Under the pieces are notes generated by a model. That model was not told the DNA's origin. It made no database searches and saw nothing but the letters and a program-made list of their open reading frames with translations. This document shows positions 9,169 to 18,184 of a stretch of 64,000 nucleotides of DNA, piece after piece. This DNA comes from Pelagibacteraceae bacterium AG-470-G21. Its GTDB lineage: Bacteria; Pseudomonadota; Alphaproteobacteria; Pelagibacterales; Pelagibacteraceae. The DNA is taken from contig QCSH01000007.1 in NCBI GenBank assembly GCA_003211555.1, positions 1-64,000 of the forward strand, written 5' to 3'. The position numbers and the translations under genes were made by a program. How positions within the stretch are numbered: position 1 is the stretch's first letter; the number at the start of each line of letters is the position of its first letter.

Positions 9169-10299
9169 ATGATTAAAGATAAAAAAGTATTGAAGGGAAA
9201 AACTCCTTCAAGACGTAAATTCTTTAAAGCTGCTGCCGCAACAGGTGTTGCTGCTGTGGCTGCATCATCTTTAGCTGCTCCTGCAGTTGCCAAAGAAAGA
9301 ATTGAAGTTTCAATGGTAGCTACTTGGGGAAGAGATTTTCCAGGTCTAGGTACAGGCGCACAAAGATTTGCTCAAAGAATTACAGACGCGAGTGATGGAA
9401 GAATTCAAGTCACTTACTATGCTGCGAACGAGAGAGTAAAAGCATTTGACTCATTTGATGAAGTTGCTTCAGGTAACTCACAAATGTATCACGCTGCAGA
9501 TTATTACTGGGTGAAAAAAGATCCTGCATGGGGTTATTTTACAGCAGTACCTTTCGGTTTCACATACACTGAAATGAATGCATGGATTAGATTTGCAGGT
9601 GGTCAGCAGTTATGGGACGAGTTATCTGACAAATTTGGTCTTAAAAACTTCATGTGTGGTGATACAGGAGTTCAGATGGGTGGATGGTTCAATAAAAAGA
9701 TTAGAAGCCCAAATGACTTCAAAGGTTTAAAAATGCGTATGCCTGGTTTAGGTGGACAAGTAATTGGTAAACTCGGAGGATCTCCAGTTTCATTACCTGG
9801 TGGACAGATTTATGAAAACCTTGTTTCTGGTGCAATTGATGCAACAGAGTGGGTTGGTCCATGGAATGATGAAGCTATGAAATTCCAAGAAGCTGCTAAG
9901 TACTACTACTATCCTGGTATGCACGAACCTGGTTCGATGCTAGCTTGCGGATGCAATAAATCTTGGTTTACAAGCTTGTCAAAATCAGATCAGATATTAA
10001 TTGAAGCATGTGCATCAACAGAGAATGATGTCATGATGTCAGAATACAACGCTAAAAACGGTGCTGCTCTGAAGAGACTAATAAATGATCATGGAGTTAA
10101 ATTAGAAAGATTTAGCGACAAGGTTTATGATGGTTTCGGTAAAGCTGCTGAAGAAGTTTTTGAAGAAACAAGAGCAAGTAGTGATCTCGCTGAGAGAATT
10201 CATTCTAGTTTCTTAAAAGCTAGAAGAGAGATTGGTGCTTGGACAAACTTGTCAGACTCACCATACATTCAGCAACGTAATAGAGTATTAGGAATGTAA
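9169..10299 (+). CDS. TRAP transporter solute-binding protein (DctP family), Tat-type signal
   Basis: 376 aa; SRRKFFKAAAATG signal; DctP-like (YAANERVKAFDSFDEVASGNSQMYHAADYYW). Confidence 0.88.
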   Translation: MIKDKKVLKGKTPSRRKFFKAAAATGVAAVAASSLAAPAVAKERIEVSMVATWGRDFPGLGTGAQRFAQRITDASDGRIQVTYYAANERVKAFDSFDEVASGNSQMYHAADYYWVKKDPAWGYFTAVPFGFTYTEMNAWIRFAGGQQLWDELSDKFGLKNFMCGDTGVQMGGWFNKKIRSPNDFKGLKMRMPGLGGQVIGKLGGSPVSLPGGQIYENLVSGAIDATEWVGPWNDEAMKFQEAAKYYYYPGMHEPGSMLACGCNKSWFTSLSKSDQILIEACASTENDVMMSEYNAKNGAALKRLINDHGVKLERFSDKVYDGFGKAAEEVFEETRASSDLAERIHSSFLKARREIGAWTNLSDSPYIQQRNRVLGM

Positions 10300-10319
10300 T
10301 CAAACGATTATAAGTCATT

Positions 10320-10350
10320 AAAGGGCCCTAAATTGGGCCCTTTTTTTTTT
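10320..10350 (+). terminator. Rho-independent terminator / attenuator between SBP and small permease genes
   Basis: AAAGGGCCC-TAAATT-GGGCCCTTTTTTTTTT. Confidence 0.88.
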
Positions 10351-10385
10351 ATTATAATTGAGTATTACTTAGGTATCTTTAATAT

Positions 10386-11375
10386 ATGGAAACAAAAAAT
10401 CCCAATTTGTACTTGTATGTTCGAATACTTAGTTATTCTGTTTTAGCTTTTACTTTAGCTTTTCTTTTAAATAATCTTTTAACTGTCTGGAGTGATTGGC
10501 CAGGTATTAAAAAGTTATTTTCTCACCATGAACTATTTGGTTTTAAAAAAAAGGCACTTGATGCTTCAGAAATAAATTACGGCTATATGCAAATTGGTTT
10601 ATATCTAATTTGTATTGCGGCTGTAATTTTTTATGTTTTTAAAACATACGCTCAAACACTTGAGCAAGACTCCAAAATTTTATCAAAGTTCTCAGCTTAC
10701 ATTATCAGATCTTCTTTTTGGGCAGTTTTTTTAGTTGGTTTAGCAGATTTTATAATTTCGTTTATGGTCGTTGAAAGATTGTGGGAAGCACTATTTAGCC
10801 CTGAGGTAAAAGCCTTGATGGTAAAAGCACCTGTAAGAATTACCTATATCCATTTTCCCATAATTTTAGGATCATTTGTAATTGGATATTTTACAAAATC
10901 GGTTGGATTTATATGGTTGGCAGTTTTAGTTGTTGTTAGTGAATTTGTTATAGTTTTATCGAGATTTATATTTTCTTACGAGCAAGCATTTCAAGGAGAC
11001 CTTGTAAGATTTTGGTATGCAGCGTTATATTTATTTGCAAGTGCTTATGCTCTTATTCACGAAGGTCATGTTAGGGTTGACGTTTTATATTCTTCATTTA
11101 GTGAAAAGAAAAAAGCATGGACTAACTTAGTTGGTTCAGCAATATTAGGAATTCCTCTTTGTTTAATTGTAATATTTTTAGGTTTAAATGGTAAAGCAAG
11201 TATTATTAATGGACCTGTGGTAGCTTTTGAGGTTACTCAACAAGGTTCAAATGGTTTATATCTTCTATATTTAATGGCAGTTTATTTAGCAGTCTTTGCT
11301 GTAACAATGTTAATACAATTTACAAGTTACTTCATGGAAAGTACTCACAAAATTTTAAAAGGAGTCAAAAATTAA
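10386..11375 (+). CDS. TRAP transporter small permease (DctQ family) with long N-terminal membrane extension
   Basis: 329 aa; C-terminal half carries the DctQ-like AALYLFASAYALIHEGHVRVDVLY; N-terminal ~150 aa adds hydrophobic segments. Confidence 0.8.
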   Translation: METKNPNLYLYVRILSYSVLAFTLAFLLNNLLTVWSDWPGIKKLFSHHELFGFKKKALDASEINYGYMQIGLYLICIAAVIFYVFKTYAQTLEQDSKILSKFSAYIIRSSFWAVFLVGLADFIISFMVVERLWEALFSPEVKALMVKAPVRITYIHFPIILGSFVIGYFTKSVGFIWLAVLVVVSEFVIVLSRFIFSYEQAFQGDLVRFWYAALYLFASAYALIHEGHVRVDVLYSSFSEKKKAWTNLVGSAILGIPLCLIVIFLGLNGKASIINGPVVAFEVTQQGSNGLYLLYLMAVYLAVFAVTMLIQFTSYFMESTHKILKGVKN

Positions 11376-11378
11376 ACA

Positions 11379-14042
11379 ATGGAAACTTTTTTTTTAGCAA
11401 TCCTTGTTTTAATTATGATAGTGGCACTTGCATCAGGCTACCCAGTTGCATTTGCGCTTCCAGGATCAGCTATAATTGCGATTGGTTTAGCTGCTTTCTT
11501 TGGATATTTATTTGAAGGGGATTCCAGCGCATTTTTTGCTGTGGATGGCCCTATAGAGTGGCTAGTTGCAGGAATTACAAATTTTAGGAGTAATTATTGG
11601 GATGTTGAAACAGACACGTTAATTGCAATTCCTCTATTTATTTTCATGGGGATTATGCTTCAAAAATCGAAAATAGCTGAAGATTTGTTGATAACCATGG
11701 GTCAATTATTTGGTCCTATTCCAGGTGGACTTGGTATTTCGGTGATTTTTGTAGGAGCATTATTAGCAGCAACAACAGGAATTGTTGGAGCTACAGTTAT
11801 CGCGATGGGATTAATTTCTTTACCTACCATGTTAAATAACAAATATGACAGACAATTAGCAAGTGGAATTGTATGTTCTTCAGGAACATTAGGTCAAATT
11901 ATTCCTCCTTCAATTGTATTAATTATTATCGCTGACCAGCTAGCAAGCGCGTCAGATGTTGCAAATAATTTAAGACAGAAAGATTACCAAAATCTAACTG
12001 GCGAATTTAATATGCCTGGTGAATTCAGAGTCGGATCATCTAGTGCAGGTGATATGTTTCTTGGCGCTTTACTTCCTGGACTGGTGCTCGTTGCTCTTTA
12101 CATGATCTATGTTTTCATTTTTGCTAGAATAAAAAAAGGGGTAGCTCCACCAGTTCCATTTAAAGGTAAATTTGATTTTAAATTTTGGTTAAGAGTTGTG
12201 ATTATAATCATACCACCTCTTGCATTAATATTTGCAGTTTTAGGTTCCATACTAATGGGTATTGCGACAGTGAATCAAGCCGGTTCTATTGGAGCGATAG
12301 GAGCAACATTGATGGCTGGATATAGGTTATTTGAAGGAAAGAAAAGTGCGTTTTATCCCCTTGTACTTATTATTGGATCAATAATTCCAATAACATATTT
12401 AGCATCAACATTTGAGCTAAATGTTAAAAATTTGGAAGACAGAGATATTGGGGCAATTTATTTAACTGCATTTTTTGTTGTTATGTTGGTTATTGGTATT
12501 GCTTGGAGTTTTTGGAGAACATATAAAACTGAAAATGTTTTAAAAGAAGTAGTTACAGAAACATGTGTAACAACCTCAATGGTATTTATTATTCTACTAG
12601 GGGCTGCGATGTTAACTTCAGGTTTCAGAGCTTTTGGTGGTGAAGAACTTGTAAGAGATTTTTTACAAGATCTGCCTGGAGGGTTTTGGACACAGTTTGT
12701 TGTTGTGATGATAGTAATATTTTTACTAGGGTTTTTTCTTGATTTTATAGAGATAGCAGTTGTGGTTGTGCCTATTATTGCACCTATACTACTTGCAGAA
12801 ACTGGTGCAAACGTTACAGCAGTTTGGCTTGGGGTTATGATAGGTGTTAACTTACAAACCTCTTTCTTAACACCACCTTTCGGTTTCGCTTTATTTTATC
12901 TAAAAGGTGTTGCTCCAAAAATAGTACAAACACTAGATATTTGGAAAGGTGTCGTTCCGTTTATAGTTCTTCAACTAATAGGGTTAGGAATAGTTGGAGC
13001 CTACCCAAGTTTGGTAAATTACTTACCGAATAGAGTTTATTTGACTTCAAATGTAGCGCCCCCACCAATGAATCCTAAGCTTCAGTATTGTTTGCAAGAG
13101 TATAAATTTGCAAGATTTGATACAAATGGAGAAAATATTAAAAACGCTATATTAAAATTTCAATCTGCAGCACCCTCTAATCTTCCAGATGATAAAATGG
13201 AAATTCTAGATGATCATTTCGATGCTGCTCTAGCAACTTTTGCATTAGTTGATAAATTAAAAAAAGCAGAGGGAGAGTATAATGATTATGCTGTAGACTA
13301 TAGAGATTTACACTTTACCGTTAGAAAGAAACAAAAGAAAATACTTAAGTTAAATAAAAAGATAGAAAAATATAAAGCTGAAATAAGAAATCTTGATGAT
13401 GATGAATTGGATGAAAAAAATAAAATTGAACTAAAAATTGAAGATGCGAAACTCGAAATTGAAGAAATTAATAGTTTGATTCCAGATACGTGGAAATCAA
13501 GAAATTCTGAATTTGATAAAATAAATAAAGCTAAAAATACTACAACTAAAAGATATAGGAGAAATGTAGATGATGCCTATGATTTGCTGGATCAGTTTGC
13601 TTTATTTATAAATGATGGAGATAAGCTAAAGGAAATATCTAAAGATATTAAGCGATTAGACTATTTCATAGCAATGGAAAGTAATACAAAAGCTTATGAA
13701 AGATCTGTACCTATAATGGATGAGCTTTTTGATAAATTGAGTGAGATTTCAGGAATGGATGAATTTTTAAATGGTATTGATGATATACTTTCTTTGATCG
13801 ACTCAGATGAGATTGATCCAATTGAGATAAGAAAAAAATCAAAAGAAGTAGTAGAACTGTTTAATAAGGAAGTTGACTGGAGATCAGATGCTAAAGAGAA
13901 ATTGATGCCAAAAATTCAAGAATACAATAATGCAATAAAAGATACTATTGGATTAAGACTTCAATCTAAACTAACAAAAGATCAAGCTATATACGTCTCA
14001 AGATGTAATTCGATACATAGAGATATCTCATTAAATTTCTAA
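11379..14042 (+). CDS. TRAP transporter large permease (DctM family) with ~330-aa hydrophilic C-terminal extension
   Basis: 887 aa; DctM motifs ATTGIVGATVIAMGLISLPTM, GTLGQIIPPSIVLIIIADQ, LQTSFLTPPFGFALFYLKGV; charged, coiled-coil-like tail. Confidence 0.88.
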   Translation: METFFLAILVLIMIVALASGYPVAFALPGSAIIAIGLAAFFGYLFEGDSSAFFAVDGPIEWLVAGITNFRSNYWDVETDTLIAIPLFIFMGIMLQKSKIAEDLLITMGQLFGPIPGGLGISVIFVGALLAATTGIVGATVIAMGLISLPTMLNNKYDRQLASGIVCSSGTLGQIIPPSIVLIIIADQLASASDVANNLRQKDYQNLTGEFNMPGEFRVGSSSAGDMFLGALLPGLVLVALYMIYVFIFARIKKGVAPPVPFKGKFDFKFWLRVVIIIIPPLALIFAVLGSILMGIATVNQAGSIGAIGATLMAGYRLFEGKKSAFYPLVLIIGSIIPITYLASTFELNVKNLEDRDIGAIYLTAFFVVMLVIGIAWSFWRTYKTENVLKEVVTETCVTTSMVFIILLGAAMLTSGFRAFGGEELVRDFLQDLPGGFWTQFVVVMIVIFLLGFFLDFIEIAVVVVPIIAPILLAETGANVTAVWLGVMIGVNLQTSFLTPPFGFALFYLKGVAPKIVQTLDIWKGVVPFIVLQLIGLGIVGAYPSLVNYLPNRVYLTSNVAPPPMNPKLQYCLQEYKFARFDTNGENIKNAILKFQSAAPSNLPDDKMEILDDHFDAALATFALVDKLKKAEGEYNDYAVDYRDLHFTVRKKQKKILKLNKKIEKYKAEIRNLDDDELDEKNKIELKIEDAKLEIEEINSLIPDTWKSRNSEFDKINKAKNTTTKRYRRNVDDAYDLLDQFALFINDGDKLKEISKDIKRLDYFIAMESNTKAYERSVPIMDELFDKLSEISGMDEFLNGIDDILSLIDSDEIDPIEIRKKSKEVVELFNKEVDWRSDAKEKLMPKIQEYNNAIKDTIGLRLQSKLTKDQAIYVSRCNSIHRDISLNF

Positions 14043-15058
14043 TTCGTCAATTTATCTATTAATTCCGATCTTGTATAAAGTCCCAAATCTTCAGCCTTAG
14101 ATTTTAATTTTTCGTTTATTTCTTTTAATTTTGGAACTTTTAAATCTAACTTGTTGGCTATCTCTATAATAGATCCAATTATTGGATCTATTTCAAGAGG
14201 TTTGCCTGCATTTAAGTCCTGTGTGGTAGAGGGTTTGTGGCCTATTATTGATACTCCACCTTTTATTCTGTCTGGAATTGATATATTAAATTTTACACCC
14301 ACTTCTTCACCTACTTTCTGGCACTCTTCCATCAATATTTTTATTAGATTATATGTTTCGGGATCATTTCCCATCTCATCCATTGTTTTATTGGTTAAAG
14401 CGCTAACCGGATTAAATGAGCAATTACCCCAAAGTTTAACCCATATTTCGTCTCTTAAATTTTTTTTTTGTGGAGCTTTTAAACCGCCTTCTATGAATAA
14501 GCTTGAGATCTTTTGAAGTCTATCTGAACGAGTACCATCAGGTTCACCGAGTGAAAATCGTTCACCATTTCCATTATGTTTAATTACACCCGGTTCTAAA
14601 ATTTGGCACGCTGGATAAACTACGCATCCTATAGCTTTTTCTGGTCCAAGTGTTTTCCAAATTTTACCACCAGGATCAACAGTTTCTACAATCTGGTCAT
14701 CAAGTTTCGTACCAGTATTTGCTTTATAAAAATACCACCATGGCAAACCATTTATTGCACATATAATGGATGTTTTTTCGCCAATAATTGGCATTAAACT
14801 TTCAGAAATTTTACTTATGGCATTAGCCTTTACTGAAATGATTATGAAATCTTGTTGTTCCAAGTCAGTCGGATTATCAGTTACATCGAATTTAAAATTA
14901 ACTTTATTTTCCTCTCTTATAAAAGTAAGACCGTTTTTCTCTATAGCTTCTTTATGCTGTCCTCTTGCAATTAAAGAGACTTTAGCATTTGTTTTTTTAA
15001 GACTTGTAGCAATAAAGCCTCCAATTGATCCCGCACCAAATATACAAATCTTAGTCAT
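14039..15058 (-). CDS. Ketopantoate reductase-like NAD(P)-dependent oxidoreductase (PanE/ApbA family)
   Basis: 339 aa; N-terminal CIFGAGSIGGFIA Rossmann motif; WVKLWGNCSFNPVSALT typical of the family. Confidence 0.8.
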   Translation of the reverse strand: MTKICIFGAGSIGGFIATSLKKTNAKVSLIARGQHKEAIEKNGLTFIREENKVNFKFDVTDNPTDLEQQDFIIISVKANAISKISESLMPIIGEKTSIICAINGLPWWYFYKANTGTKLDDQIVETVDPGGKIWKTLGPEKAIGCVVYPACQILEPGVIKHNGNGERFSLGEPDGTRSDRLQKISSLFIEGGLKAPQKKNLRDEIWVKLWGNCSFNPVSALTNKTMDEMGNDPETYNLIKILMEECQKVGEEVGVKFNISIPDRIKGGVSIIGHKPSTTQDLNAGKPLEIDPIIGSIIEIANKLDLKVPKLKEINEKLKSKAEDLGLYTRSELIDKLTN

Positions 15059-16566
15059 TAATCTGCTAATCCAAATTTTTTAGCCAAGGTATTTCTTTGT
15101 AGTTTTCCTGTTGCACCTTTAGGTATTTCATCTACAAAAAATATTTTCTTTGGAATTTTAAATTTAGCAAGTTTTGCATTTGCGTAATTTTTTACATCAT
15201 CCTCAGAACAATCCATTCCTTGCTTCACAATTATAGCAGTAGCGATATCTTCTCCAAGCATTTTATCTTCATATCCAAAACAAACCGCTTGTTCAATCAT
15301 AGGATGATCCATTAAAATATTATCAACCTCTAAAGGTGAAATTTTCTCTCCTCCTTTATTTATAATCTCTTTCAATCTTCCAGAAATTTTCAAATAGCCA
15401 TCTTTATCAAAGTACCCTTGATCTCCAGTTCTAAACCAGCCATTTGAAAAACTATTTTTATTTGCATCTGGATTATTTTCGTATCCAGAAGTAACGTTTT
15501 CACCCTTAATGCAAACTTCTCCTTCTTCTCCTTGATCTAAAATTTTATTACTTCTATCCATAATACATACTTCTGGTCCAGCGGGAATACCTACATAACC
15601 AGCCTTTTGTAATTTTGGTGGCATTGGATTTGAAGTCATTTGATGAGTTGCCTCTGTCATTCCGTATGCTTCTATTACTGGGCAATTAAAAACTTGGTTT
15701 AATTTTTCAAATACTGCTGGTGGCAATGAAGCTGAGGAGGATCTTAGAAATCTTAAACTTAAATTTTTGGCAGTTTCTTTATTTTTATCTGCTCTCATCA
15801 ATATAGCTTGATGCATTGTTGGAACTCCTGAATACCATGTAATTTTTTCCCTTTTAGCATTATCTAGAAATTTTAAGGCATTAAAGCCACTACTCGCACA
15901 AACAGACGCCCCTACTTTCATTGAAGCTGCCAATACAGCTATTAATCCATGTATATGAAATAATGGCATAATATTTAGACAGTGATCTTTAAAAGTTAAA
16001 TTTAAACTTTCAGATATATTTTCTGCTGAAGAATATATATTTTTATTAGATAGAGGAACTATTTTTGGTCTCGATGTTGTGCCAGATGTGTGAAGCACAA
16101 GAGCCTCACTATCCTCTGTTGGCAACTGATAATTACTAGTTTTTTCAAAGATATTAAAGTCTCCGCTTAAAGAATTTTCATCAACTTTAATTTCACAGAT
16201 TGGAATCTTTAGTTTGCTTGCAACTTCAACAACAGGATTTTTCGAATTTTTTTCCACAATTACTAACTTTGGCATTAAATCTTTTAAATAAAATTCAAAT
16301 TCCTCTGATTTATAATTTGGATTTAATGGTGCAGCTGACATGTAGCTAGAAATAGCTAGAAAACTTGTTGCCATGTAAGGGCCATTAGGCAAAACAATAG
16401 CTGCCCTATCTTTATTAGTAATATCATTACCAGATAACTGTTTTGAAATTCTCTCAATCAAAAATTTCAAATCACTAAATTTAAGTGGGGATTTATGTTC
16501 AGATGTAATAGCAATGTTTTGATCTTCTTGTAATTCAATAATATTTTTTACAATTCTTAGGCTCAT
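15058..16566 (-). CDS. AMP-dependent acyl-CoA synthetase/ligase (resembles oxalate-CoA ligase type)
   Basis: 502 aa; LHTSGTTSRPKIVPLSN, EAYGMTEATHQM, GWFRTGDQGYFDKDGYLKISGRLKEIINKGGEKISP. Confidence 0.85.
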   Translation of the reverse strand: MSLRIVKNIIELQEDQNIAITSEHKSPLKFSDLKFLIERISKQLSGNDITNKDRAAIVLPNGPYMATSFLAISSYMSAAPLNPNYKSEEFEFYLKDLMPKLVIVEKNSKNPVVEVASKLKIPICEIKVDENSLSGDFNIFEKTSNYQLPTEDSEALVLHTSGTTSRPKIVPLSNKNIYSSAENISESLNLTFKDHCLNIMPLFHIHGLIAVLAASMKVGASVCASSGFNALKFLDNAKREKITWYSGVPTMHQAILMRADKNKETAKNLSLRFLRSSSASLPPAVFEKLNQVFNCPVIEAYGMTEATHQMTSNPMPPKLQKAGYVGIPAGPEVCIMDRSNKILDQGEEGEVCIKGENVTSGYENNPDANKNSFSNGWFRTGDQGYFDKDGYLKISGRLKEIINKGGEKISPLEVDNILMDHPMIEQAVCFGYEDKMLGEDIATAIIVKQGMDCSEDDVKNYANAKLAKFKIPKKIFFVDEIPKGATGKLQRNTLAKKFGLAD

Positions 16567-16570
16567 TTAA

Positions 16571-18154
16571 TTAGTAACCTTTTGCATATCCATCTTTTCT
16601 TGGATCTGAACCGCCAATTAAATTTCCTTTATTTCTATCTATTTGAATTGCTTGGCCTCCTCCATGCGTTCCATCTATATACTCAACATTATGGCCAACT
16701 TCTTTCAGGCTATCAAAAATTTTTTGTTCAATGGTTTTCTCTAATTTATAAATATTATTAAAATGAAAAGCTCTAGGAAATGAAATAGCTTGTTGTGGTG
16801 TTAATTTATAATCTATAATACTATTAAGAACATGTACTTGTCCAACTGGTTGATATTGACCTCCCATTACTCCATATGATAACTCACATTCACCTTTATT
16901 GTTCATAACTATTCCAGGAATAATAGTATGAAGAGGTCTCTTTAGTCCTTGAATACAATTTGGATGACCCTCTTCAACCCTAAAATTTGTACCTCTGTTA
17001 TGTAGAACAACTCCAGATTTTTCTCCTGTAATTCCTGATCCAAATGCATAACAAACAGAGTTTATAATTGAAACTACATTGAGGTCTCTGTCTATAACAC
17101 TTAAATAAACTGTCTCTGGATGGTTTGGAATATTTAAATCTCCAACATCTGAACAATTATTAATTGAAATATTTTTAAGTATATTATTAATATTTTCATC
17201 TCCTAAAATTTTCTCTAAGTCTAAATTAACAAATTCAGGATCTCCAATATTTTCCTCTTTAAGTTTGTAAGCTTGCTTTGTTACTTCTGCTTCAAGATGA
17301 AATCTCTCAAAAGAATTAACGTCATATTTTTCGATTTCTAACTTTTCTAATAGTTTCATCATTACCAATACGGTTATTCCAGGACCACTTGGAGGACATT
17401 GATGTATTATATTATTTCTATATTTGTCAGATAAAGTATTTGATTTAATAGTTTTTTGCCTTTGGAAATCCTCAATAGTATGCAAGCCACCAAATTCTTT
17501 CAAAGTTTTTACTAAGTCTTCTGTAACTGAACCATCATAAAATTCTTTAATTCCGTTTTTTGAAATTTTTTCAAGTGTTTCTCCAAGAGCTGTATTTTTA
17601 TTAATCTCATTAAATTGATAGCTTTTCCCCTCATTTAACATATGTTTTCTTGAGTAAGGATTGTCATTTAATTTATTAAAAACACTATTCCAAGCGTTAG
17701 CAACTACTCGAGTTACATTGAAACCATTTTTGGCAATGTCTATCCCTTTGTGAAATAACTCCTCAAAATCGAGACTTCCAAAATCGTTATGAATTGAATT
17801 CCATGCATCTAATGCTCCAGGAATAGTTACTGCATGGGGGCTCGTCAAACCTATTTTGTCAATATTGTTATTTTTAAAATAATTGAAATTTGCTCTTTCT
17901 GGCGCTATGCCTGAGCCATTATATGAAACAGGGTCTTTGCCATTCATTTTAATTATAGCGAAACAATCTCCTCCTATACTAGTAGCATTAGGTTCTGCGA
18001 CTGATAATACAACTGAAGCTGCAATTGCAGCATCTACAGCATTTCCCCCTTTTTGCAATATTCTCAATGCTTCCTCGGTTGCAATAGGATGTGATGTTGC
18101 GGCCATGCCATTTGAAGAAATGGCATCTTTATCTTTTGTTGAATGATTATTCAT
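16571..18154 (-). CDS. Gamma-glutamyltranspeptidase-like Ntn hydrolase
   Basis: 527 aa; GGNAVDAAIAASVVLSVAEPNATSIGGDCFAII; candidate nucleophile Thr in PETVYLSVID; FGSGI; no clear signal peptide. Confidence 0.85.
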   Translation of the reverse strand: MNNHSTKDKDAISSNGMAATSHPIATEEALRILQKGGNAVDAAIAASVVLSVAEPNATSIGGDCFAIIKMNGKDPVSYNGSGIAPERANFNYFKNNNIDKIGLTSPHAVTIPGALDAWNSIHNDFGSLDFEELFHKGIDIAKNGFNVTRVVANAWNSVFNKLNDNPYSRKHMLNEGKSYQFNEINKNTALGETLEKISKNGIKEFYDGSVTEDLVKTLKEFGGLHTIEDFQRQKTIKSNTLSDKYRNNIIHQCPPSGPGITVLVMMKLLEKLEIEKYDVNSFERFHLEAEVTKQAYKLKEENIGDPEFVNLDLEKILGDENINNILKNISINNCSDVGDLNIPNHPETVYLSVIDRDLNVVSIINSVCYAFGSGITGEKSGVVLHNRGTNFRVEEGHPNCIQGLKRPLHTIIPGIVMNNKGECELSYGVMGGQYQPVGQVHVLNSIIDYKLTPQQAISFPRAFHFNNIYKLEKTIEQKIFDSLKEVGHNVEYIDGTHGGGQAIQIDRNKGNLIGGSDPRKDGYAKGY

Positions 18155-18184
18155 AATAGAACTTTAATTTCATAAAAAATATAA

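Noticed and set aside
14151-15083. Plus-strand ORFs (14151-14516, 14603-14797, 14766-15083) opposite the PanE-like gene
   Set aside because: Antisense to a gene with clear family motifs; no independent coding evidence.
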